Shown piece by piece: positions 58,611 through 64,000 of a DNA stretch of 64,000 bases. Every line of letters starts with the position of its first letter. Positions within the stretch are counted from its first letter, which is position 1. Source of the DNA: DATEUP01 sp041485285 (GTDB taxonomy: Archaea > Thermoplasmatota > DTKX01 > DATEUP01); contig JBGPJF010000004.1 in assembly GCA_041485285.1 (NCBI GenBank), forward strand, positions 26,396-90,395. The letters are read 5' to 3'. The notes under the pieces were generated by a model. That model did no database searches, was not told the origin of the DNA, and saw only the letters and a list, made by a program, of their open reading frames with translations. The position numbers and the translations under genes are program-made.

Positions 58611-58826
58611 ATGACGCTGTCGGAACCCGAGGTAACCCTCCCGCACGCGGACCTTTTCTGCCCCGCGTGCCAAACCGTCCGCCGCCACGATTTCCTCAAC
58701 CCCGAAGACCCCACGCGCGTCCGCTGCGAGAAGTGCGGGGGCACGCGCGACCTGAACGCCTGGGAGCCCGAGGAGAGCGAGATCAGCCTTGCCGGCTATT
58801 CGCCCAGCGACGACGACGAGAGCTGA
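58611..58826 (+). CDS. Small zinc-ribbon protein
   Basis: A 71-aa protein with four cysteines in LFCPACQTVRRHDFL and RVRCEKCGGTRDLNAWE, a classic CxxC-x18-CxxC zinc ribbon, and an acidic C-terminus (GYSPSDDDES). No family name. It resembles small RNA- or protein-binding ribbons. It is divergent from pcc1 and is followed on the same strand by two larger genes; these three split a conserved gene cluster. A GTG six bases upstream is an alternative start. Confidence 0.7.
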   Translation: MTLSEPEVTLPHADLFCPACQTVRRHDFLNPEDPTRVRCEKCGGTRDLNAWEPEESEISLAGYSPSDDDES

Positions 58827-58859
58827 CGCTGCCAGCGTGAGCGGGATGGGGGCGGCCCT

Positions 58860-59498
58860 TTGAGCGAAGAATCCACCGACGGCTCGTCGCCGCTGGACGC
58901 GGTCTTCGAGAAGGCCGTGCGGCCGTACCTCACCACCGACGCCCTGCGGAAAGATTTCGCCGCCGACACGCCCGTCATCGTCATGGGCAAGGGCGACGAC
59001 CTGCCGACCGAGACGCGCAAACTCCAAGGCGGCGGAACGCTCACGGTCCCCGTGCTTGCCGCCCTCAAAGACTCGAAATTCGCCTCGAAGAGTACCGTCG
59101 GGGCGTTCGATTTCTCATCGATGGACGCCGACGCCGTCGCGCTCATGCTCCCCAAGGGCGGCACGGGCACGAGCGACATCCGCGTGGTTACGAAAGCCGG
59201 AAGCGGCGCCCTGCTGGTCGCCGACCTCGACGGGATGCTCGAAGGCGTCGTGGCGCTTGCCGACAACCCCGCGATGTCCGCGTTCCCCGGCGGCTCGTTC
59301 CTCATGGACGCCTTGCGCACCGGCATCAGCCAGGCCAAAGAGGAACTGCGCGGCGCGCTCACGACGCCCGACGCCACCGGCAAGAGCCTGCTGGACCAGC
59401 TCCACGATGCGGCGCCCGAAGCGCAGCCTTCCCAGGCCAAAGGAAGCCGCTCCGCGAAAGCCCCCAAGGTCGCGGGCACCGGGGGTAAGCACCGGTAG
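58860..59498 (+). CDS. Hypothetical protein of the inserted three-gene block
   Basis: Unrecognised 212-aa protein with a TTG start, 33 bp after the zinc-ribbon gene. Residues about 1-160 look like one alpha/beta domain (DTPVIVMGKGDDLPTETRKL, STVGAFDFSSMDADAVALML, GALLVADLDGMLEGVVALAD). The Lys/Ser/Ala-rich C-terminus is probably disordered. No cysteine, no membrane segment. It lies 40 bp before the large DUF4132-like gene and likely shares its transcript unless the TATA-like element at 59499-59507 is used. Confidence 0.6.
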   Translation: MSEESTDGSSPLDAVFEKAVRPYLTTDALRKDFAADTPVIVMGKGDDLPTETRKLQGGGTLTVPVLAALKDSKFASKSTVGAFDFSSMDADAVALMLPKGGTGTSDIRVVTKAGSGALLVADLDGMLEGVVALADNPAMSAFPGGSFLMDALRTGISQAKEELRGALTTPDATGKSLLDQLHDAAPEAQPSQAKGSRSAKAPKVAGTGGKHR

Positions 59499-59538
59499 GG
59501 TTTATCCGCCTCCCCGTTGTGCCTGAAAATGGCAGGCA

Positions 59539-62235
59539 ATGGCTGATCGGTCGAAGTCGGTAGAGGTTGCTGGCATCAGGGTGACCGCCGACACGGTGGT
59601 CACGGACATCCAGCGCCTGCACACCCTCGGCCTGTTCAACTACGAGGCATTCCGCGACATCATCCTCCCCCTGGAGTGCATCAATAACGCCCTCGAGGGC
59701 GTCCGCCGGCGCTATTATTCGGGCGCATGGACGGGGGACAAGGCGGTTTACACGGCCGACCAAGCCGCCCTCGTCTTGGATTTCACCGTGCGCCTGCACG
59801 AAGAAGAGATCTTTCCCAATTTCGAAGCCCATTACCAGATACTGAGCCCCGTCCCGATGTTTGCCTATGAAGGGTTTGGGCGCCTCGTTGCGGCGCTCGA
59901 GGTGGCGGCGAGCCAACGCCTATTCGATGGGAACAGCGCGTGGCTCTTCAGGTCGCTCGTCGCGCGGCTCGGCCCCGCCCCCGCAACGCCCCGCGACTTC
60001 GAGAGCCTCGCAGCCTCGCCCAACCAGCTGCGCCCGCTGTTCGAGGATTTCCACGGGAAGAAAGAATGGAAAAGCGCCAGCATCCGGACGCCTTCGCTCG
60101 ACGAGGTCCAACGGATCCAGACGTACCCACGCGAGGCCGCCATCCTCCTTTGGATCTGGGCGCCCCGATGGCGGGCCGTCCTCGACGAGGCCCTGGGCGT
60201 CCCGGGCCTATCGGCGCGCGTCCGCGAGGACGGAGCGTACGAGGAACATGCAGTGGAGCCTGAGCGTGCCCTGTTCGAGGCGGGCCTTTTCCCCTACGCC
60301 ACATTTGCCTACGTCGCGCGCCGCTCGATGACCTCGCACGGGGTGCTGCAGGAGCTTTCCGAATTTGAAACCCGGGTGCTGCGGAGCCCCCGTTCATCGC
60401 GCGGCAGCGAGGAGGCGCACGTCGAGCCGGACGCGGGCGCAAGGCGCGCGGAGTTTGCGCTTGGCATTCAGGCCTACGTGAACAAATTCGTGCACGAACT
60501 TGCGGGGACCGCCCCTGAGGCGTGCGCGGAGGCTGTACAAGTCATCACGCCGGGGGCGGTGGAGGGCTCCGCCCTCGTGCTGCTGGCGCTCGAGCGGATC
60601 AAGGAGGCCGGCGCAACGAGCCTCGGCGTCGGCCCCCAGGGCGCGGGAAAAACACCGAAGGGGGCGGTCGGCATGCTCCTGAAAACGCGGCCCTCGTTCG
60701 AAGAGCCTCGGGCGTCGGTTGTGGAATCGCTCAAGAAAACCTCGGCGCAGACGCTCCTCGTCGCGGGGTGTGTCGCGTACCCGTGGAGGCAATTCTTCGA
60801 AGAGGCCCTGGCGATGCCGGGTTTTGCGCTGTTCATAGAGGCGGTGTACGGGCTCGGGAAGCGTGCGCCCGCGGAGGAGGGCGAAGACCCCGACAACTTC
60901 GAGAAGATCTCGGATTGGGGCGTCCTCCTCAAGGTCCCCGACTGCAACGACCCGACATGCGGCGTGGTGGACCGCACCGCCGTCGAATCGGCGGCCACAG
61001 CGCTGGGGAACGGGGGGGTCCGCAAAGTCATCGAGACCTTCGAGCGGCGCGTGAAGCTCGGGCGCCCCGACGCCATCTTCCTCGTCCAGGCGGCGCTCGG
61101 CCTCAACCGCAAGGAAGTGGAAGCTCGAGTGGCAAAGCGCTCGCAGCTTGGAATCAAAGCCCTCGGCGGCCTGCCGGGGACGGCCGATGTGGAGGCCCGC
61201 CATGGGCAGATTCTGACGTTCGCGCGCGGAGCAGCCAAGGGGGGCAAGATCAAACGCGAGAGCGAAGAGGCGGCGGCCGCCGTCGCTCTTCAGAACCTCG
61301 CGGCGGTGGCCGGCCTCAGCTCGCCGGCCCGCCTCGAATGGCGCTTCGAGATCCGCCCCGCGGCAGTGAAGGCCCTCGGCGACGGGACCTTCAAGGTCGC
61401 CGACACGGAGTGCCGGATCAGCGTGCTCGGGCGGCGCCCAGAACTCATCATCTCGAAGGGCGACAAACGGGTCGCGCGTCCGCCGCCGATGATCACGAGC
61501 GCGAAGTGGTTCCTCGAATTCAAGGCCCAACAGAAAGAGCTCGGGGAAGTCGCGGACCGCTACAAGAGCGCGTTCGAACTCCTCATGTGCGACGGCTCGA
61601 TGCTCTCGGAGGCGGAACTGCGCTTCCTCGACGGCGACTTCGCCGCGCGCGAGATTCTTCCGACGCTCGTGCTGTGGGACGGGAAGCGGAAGCTCCACCT
61701 TGGCCCGCCGAAAGACGCGCCGGCCCCGGCGAAGATCGCCCACCCCGCCGCGCTTGCGGTCGCGGGCCTGCTCAAGCAAGCCCAGACGCTCGTCGAGGAG
61801 AGCGGCATTGAACAGGCCTTCGAGCAGGTGGAGCGCAAGTACTTCGTACCTGGCGAGGGCGAGGGCGGCCGCCTGTCCACGCGCTTCGCGGGGGAGACGG
61901 GCGGCTGGATGCAATTACCCGCACGCCTGCGCAAGCGGGGCTGGAAGTGGGTCGATGAAAGTGATTCGTATCGCAGACTCTGGGGGGGGTACTCGGTCTT
62001 CATCGAGCGCCCCGCGCCCGCCTACCCGCAGTACCGCATGCGCGGGCTGTACTTCGAAAGGTCCGACGCGAATGGCGCCATCCGGCCAGCCTGCTCCGAG
62101 GTGGACCCGGTCGTGTTCTCCGAAGGGATCCGTGATGTGCACTGGGCCGTGCTTGAGGCCACGCCAACGGCGCTCTCGGCACACATGGTGAACCTAAAGG
62201 GGCGGACGGCCCCGGGAGGGCGCTTTTGTCCATAG
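59539..62235 (+). CDS. Large DUF4132/DUF5724-like protein (MolR-type)
   Basis: An 898-aa cytoplasmic protein, mostly alpha-helical. The first 600 residues are not recognised; they include HEAT-like helical stretches (NGGVRKVIETFERRVKLGRP, FLVQAALGLNRKEVEARVAK). The C-terminal 270 residues match, from memory, DUF4132 and the domain that follows it. Visible pieces are FKAQQKELGEVADRYKSAFE, DFAAREILPTLVLWDGKRKL, a HPAAL segment, and near the end CSEVDPVVFSEGIRDVHWAV. Bacterial relatives include MolR and proteins tied to MoxR/VWA ATPase systems, but no such partner is seen here. ATG start with a TATA-like GTTTATCC 35 bp upstream. It sits in the middle of a housekeeping cluster. Confidence 0.7.
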   Translation: MADRSKSVEVAGIRVTADTVVTDIQRLHTLGLFNYEAFRDIILPLECINNALEGVRRRYYSGAWTGDKAVYTADQAALVLDFTVRLHEEEIFPNFEAHYQILSPVPMFAYEGFGRLVAALEVAASQRLFDGNSAWLFRSLVARLGPAPATPRDFESLAASPNQLRPLFEDFHGKKEWKSASIRTPSLDEVQRIQTYPREAAILLWIWAPRWRAVLDEALGVPGLSARVREDGAYEEHAVEPERALFEAGLFPYATFAYVARRSMTSHGVLQELSEFETRVLRSPRSSRGSEEAHVEPDAGARRAEFALGIQAYVNKFVHELAGTAPEACAEAVQVITPGAVEGSALVLLALERIKEAGATSLGVGPQGAGKTPKGAVGMLLKTRPSFEEPRASVVESLKKTSAQTLLVAGCVAYPWRQFFEEALAMPGFALFIEAVYGLGKRAPAEEGEDPDNFEKISDWGVLLKVPDCNDPTCGVVDRTAVESAATALGNGGVRKVIETFERRVKLGRPDAIFLVQAALGLNRKEVEARVAKRSQLGIKALGGLPGTADVEARHGQILTFARGAAKGGKIKRESEEAAAAVALQNLAAVAGLSSPARLEWRFEIRPAAVKALGDGTFKVADTECRISVLGRRPELIISKGDKRVARPPPMITSAKWFLEFKAQQKELGEVADRYKSAFELLMCDGSMLSEAELRFLDGDFAAREILPTLVLWDGKRKLHLGPPKDAPAPAKIAHPAALAVAGLLKQAQTLVEESGIEQAFEQVERKYFVPGEGEGGRLSTRFAGETGGWMQLPARLRKRGWKWVDESDSYRRLWGGYSVFIERPAPAYPQYRMRGLYFERSDANGAIRPACSEVDPVVFSEGIRDVHWAVLEATPTALSAHMVNLKGRTAPGGRFCP

Positions 62236-62259
62236 ATTGGAGTCGAGACGCGCGTGCAA

Positions 62260-62397
62260 TTACCGCGCCTTGATCGTGCGCTTGACATTCGGCCGCGTCT
62301 TGTAGAAGATCTTCGAGCCGCAGCGCTCGCACTGGAGCCCGACCGTCGAGGTGTCGAGCTGGACCTTCTGCTTGCAGCGGCCGCACTTGTACATCAT
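62260..62397 (-). CDS. rpoP: DNA-directed RNA polymerase subunit P (Rpo12)
   Basis: Small 45-aa zinc-binding subunit of archaeal RNA polymerase, homologous to eukaryotic Rpb12. The sequence opens MMYKCGRCKQKVQLDTSTVG, continues with LQCERCGSKIFYKTRP and ends VKRTIKAR. It has the CxxC-CxxC zinc site and the RCGSKIFYKTRP signature. Two adjacent ATGs are possible starts. It follows rpl37ae by 20 bp, as usual in archaea. Its 3' end converges on the DUF4132-like gene with a 24-bp gap. Confidence 0.93.
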   Translation of the reverse strand: MMYKCGRCKQKVQLDTSTVGLQCERCGSKIFYKTRPNVKRTIKAR

Positions 62398-62417
62398 CGC
62401 GAAAACCTCCAGGCGTC

Positions 62418-62729
62418 CTACTTCTCAGGGGCCGCCTCGGCGGCCGCCTCAGCCTCGACGGCCTCAGGGGCCTTGGCCGAGAGCACCTCTTCGAGCGCCT
62501 CGATGTCCTTCGACAGCGGCGAGTACGCGCCCCCCGCGAACTTCAGCCCGCAGTGGCGGCAGCGCCAGATTCCCGACGCGTACCGCTTGACGGCCACGAA
62601 CTCGCAGCGCGGGCACTTGTACTTCGCTTTCTGCAGCTTCTCGACTTCGTCGACGCCCTTGCGGATCTTGACGCCGTAGCGCGCGCCGAAGCGGCCGGCC
62701 GAGCCGACCTTCTTTTTCCCGGACGCCAC
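62418..62729 (-). CDS. rpl37ae: 50S ribosomal protein L37Ae (eL43)
   Basis: Large-subunit ribosomal protein with a zinc ribbon. The 103-aa protein begins MASGKKKVGSAGRFGARYGV, and the ribbon is KYKCPRCEFVAVKRYASGIW then CRHCGLKFAGGAY. An alanine/glutamate-rich tail of about 25 residues makes it longer than the roughly 90-aa norm. It lies between rrp42 (33 bp upstream) and rpoP, the conserved archaeal order. Confidence 0.95.
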   Translation of the reverse strand: MASGKKKVGSAGRFGARYGVKIRKGVDEVEKLQKAKYKCPRCEFVAVKRYASGIWRCRHCGLKFAGGAYSPLSKDIEALEEVLSAKAPEAVEAEAAAEAAPEK

Positions 62730-62762
62730 GGCGTTTCCCCCCCGCAGATTGTCGCCGATTTC

Positions 62763-63554
62763 TTACTTGCTGGCAGCCTTGTGGATCGCGGCGCGAAGAT
62801 CGTGGCCGAGTTTTTGGCTAAGATCGATGATGTATTTAACCTCGTCGACCGTGAAAGAACCAGCCAGTCCCTTCTGCATCGCGCGGATTGCGCCGTGCTC
62901 ATCGACGGCAACGGTGAGCCTCGCTTTTGCGACTTGCTCCTCGTCGTGCGTCGGGTCCACGACCACGCGCGTGCCGATTTTCACGGCCGTGATCGAGGTC
63001 GGCGTGTGGTGGACCTTCAGCGCCACGTCTTCGTCGCCGAGCGTGAGCCGCTTCATCGGGAGCATCGTCGTCTTCAGCGCGGTCACGGCCGCGATCGTCG
63101 AGGCGTCAAACAGGTTCCCGTCGTAATCGATGACGTGGATGTCGATGTTGATCATCCACACCTTCTTGCCTTCCTCGATGCAGAGGTCCCCAAGCTCGAG
63201 CATCTTGGACTCGCGCAGTCCGCGGTCGACGACGCGGGCGACTTCGATCGATGCCATGCTCGGGGGCCCGACCTCGAAGGTGGGCGATGCCATCGGCACG
63301 AGCTCTGCGCTGGTGATGATGACGCCGTCCTTGGGCCGGTCGGCAAACGGCGAGCCGGTGGCGACCTTGATGCCGACGACCACGCGCGTCTTGCCAAGCT
63401 CCACCATCGCAGAGCCGTCGGCGGTGCCGATGGCGTGCGCGGTGATCGTGAGCGGGCGCATCTCTTCGGCCTTGCGGCCGTCAAGGCGCTGCTCCTTCAG
63501 CGAAAGCTCGTGCAGGTAGTCCCGCTTGAGGGACGCCACGAATTCTTCCGACAT
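62763..63554 (-). CDS. rrp42: Exosome subunit Rrp42
   Basis: Non-catalytic RNase PH-fold subunit that forms the hexameric ring of the archaeal exosome with catalytic Rrp41. The 263-aa protein has the RNase PH opening LHELSLKEQRLDGRKAEEMR, GSAMVELGKTRVVVGIKVAT, and the Rrp42-type VDRGLRESKMLELGDLCIEE and KVWMINIDIHVIDYDGNLFD. It starts with an ATG that overlaps the stop of the upstream gene in a TAATG arrangement. Confidence 0.94.
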   Translation of the reverse strand: MSEEFVASLKRDYLHELSLKEQRLDGRKAEEMRPLTITAHAIGTADGSAMVELGKTRVVVGIKVATGSPFADRPKDGVIITSAELVPMASPTFEVGPPSMASIEVARVVDRGLRESKMLELGDLCIEEGKKVWMINIDIHVIDYDGNLFDASTIAAVTALKTTMLPMKRLTLGDEDVALKVHHTPTSITAVKIGTRVVVDPTHDEEQVAKARLTVAVDEHGAIRAMQKGLAGSFTVDEVKYIIDLSQKLGHDLRAAIHKAASK

Positions 63555-64000
63555 TACTGGGCACCTCCCTCGTTGGAGCCCGACCCACCGTCTCCGCCGG
63601 TGTCGCTCCCGCCGCTGTCGCCGCTGTCGGACCTTCGTTCCCGGTCGCGCCCGCCGGTGCCGCCATAGCCGCCTGCGCGGCCGCCGCCACGTCCGCCGCG
63701 GCGCCGCCCGCGGCCCATGCGGTCGCGGTCAGCGAATTCGTCCATGCGGTCGGAGCCGCCTTCGCGCTGTTCCCCGCCTTCGCGGGGAGCGTCGCCCTGC
63801 GGCGCGTCTCGAGGAGCATCGTCACGTGGAGCATCATCACGCGGGCCGTCGCCCTGCGGTGCGTCACCGGCCGGGCCGTCGCCTTGCGGCGCGTCATCAC
63901 GCGGGCCGTCGTCGCGTCGGGGCCGGTCACGGAACCCTCCGCCACCGCCGCCCCGGTCGCCACGGTCGCGGAACCCGCCGCCGCCGCCGCCCCGGGCGCC
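63554..64000 (-). CDS. C-terminal RG-rich tail of the gene upstream of rrp42 (probably rrp41), 5' truncated
   Basis: The frame is open from the window edge to a TAA at 63554-63556 and codes for about 148 residues of low complexity. There are two copies of GGGGGGFRDR, several Asp-rich repeats of the kind DDAPQGDGPRDDAPR, an RG-rich stretch (GRGRRRGGRGGGRAGGYGG) and a Ser/Gly/Asp-rich end. In archaea the gene before rrp42 is usually rrp41, so this is probably a long disordered tail on Rrp41. No RNase PH sequence is inside the window to prove it. RG repeats commonly bind RNA. Confidence 0.6.
   Translation of the reverse strand, partial: GARGGGGGGFRDRGDRGGGGGGFRDRPRRDDGPRDDAPQGDGPAGDAPQGDGPRDDAPRDDAPRDAPQGDAPREGGEQREGGSDRMDEFADRDRMGRGRRRGGRGGGRAGGYGGTGGRDRERRSDSGDSGGSDTGGDGGSGSNEGGAQ

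Noticed and set aside
63481..63963. Alternative minus-strand frame rich in Ala and Thr at the right edge
   Set aside because: The frame ending at 63554 joins rrp42 by a TAATG overlap and reads RG-rich repeats. The alternative overlaps the start of rrp42 by 74 bp and is a shifted reading of the same repeats.
1..64000. CRISPR arrays, rRNA genes, prophage structural genes
   Set aside because: No regularly spaced direct repeats, rRNA-like stretches or phage genes were seen in reading the window; the only direct repeats are protein-coding repeats and the TFS fragments.

Overview
The window is from an archaeon with a GC-rich genome. Diagnostic genes are the archaeal/eukaryal primase subunits (PriS, PriL), the PCNA clamp, transcription factor S, RNA polymerase subunit P, ribosomal proteins eS6 and eL43 (L37Ae), aIF2-gamma, the exosome subunit Rrp42, prefoldin beta, KEOPS Pcc1, Nob1 and type II methionine aminopeptidase. 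Bacterial-type DNA gyrase (gyrA, gyrB), many membrane-linked tandem winged-helix regulators and numerous large secreted proteins suggest Euryarchaeota, most like the Thermoplasmatota; that placement is inference from gene content. Many genes have a TATA-like box 26-31 bp before the start codon, which points to leaderless mRNAs. Others (gyrB, the antiporter, one regulator) have clear Shine-Dalgarno sequences.

Layout. 1-4.4 kb: end of a PKD-type surface protein, then priS-priL and pcn. 4.4-7.7 kb: a peroxiredoxin, two small membrane proteins, and a rearranged stretch in which the 3' end of the TFS gene and a UPF0175/PIN-like toxin-antitoxin pair are repeated and progressively decayed. 7.7-12.2 kb: gyrB-gyrA operon. 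12.5-17.6 kb: nob1-trpS, a CHAD protein, a cis-prenyltransferase and a homologue of methanogenesis marker protein 11. 17.6-26.8 kb: three membrane or surface genes, including a 1,415-residue and an 816-residue beta-propeller-repeat protein flanking a metallo-hydrolase. 27-32 kb: a two-gene cation/proton antiporter, tRNA-Gly(CCC) and a secreted protein. 32-36.5 kb: map, a YrdC-domain gene, a regulator with a small membrane partner and a secreted protein. 36.6-40.8 kb: a giant thrombospondin-type-3 repeat protein. 41.0-42.2 kb: an intact IS630-like element that has replaced the last codons of a CDP-alcohol phosphatidyltransferase gene. 42.2-50.8 kb: AK6/Fap7 kinase, a four-CBS protein with a ribosome-hibernation-like tail, a histone deacetylase-family protein, eS6, aIF2-gamma and a PIN protein. 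50.8-55.3 kb: a membrane-anchored regulator, two exported proteins and a glycosyltransferase. 55.5-56 kb: a RelE/ParE-type toxin-antitoxin pair. 56-64 kb: DHH phosphoesterase and a conserved information-processing cluster (pfdB, pcc1 // rpoP, rpl37ae, rrp42, probable rrp41 tail). That cluster is split by three opposite-strand genes, the largest a DUF4132-like protein.

Functional themes. Several genes serve 30S maturation and translation (Nob1, AK6/Fap7, eS6, aIF2-gamma, CBS-HPF-like protein). Two touch tRNA t6A synthesis (YrdC, Pcc1). The cell envelope is heavily represented: large anchored proteins rich in N-glycosylation sequons, a cis-prenyltransferase and a dolichol-phosphate-sugar-synthase-like glycosyltransferase, and an inositol-lipid-type phosphatidyltransferase. 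No rRNA, CRISPR array or methanogenesis enzyme is present.
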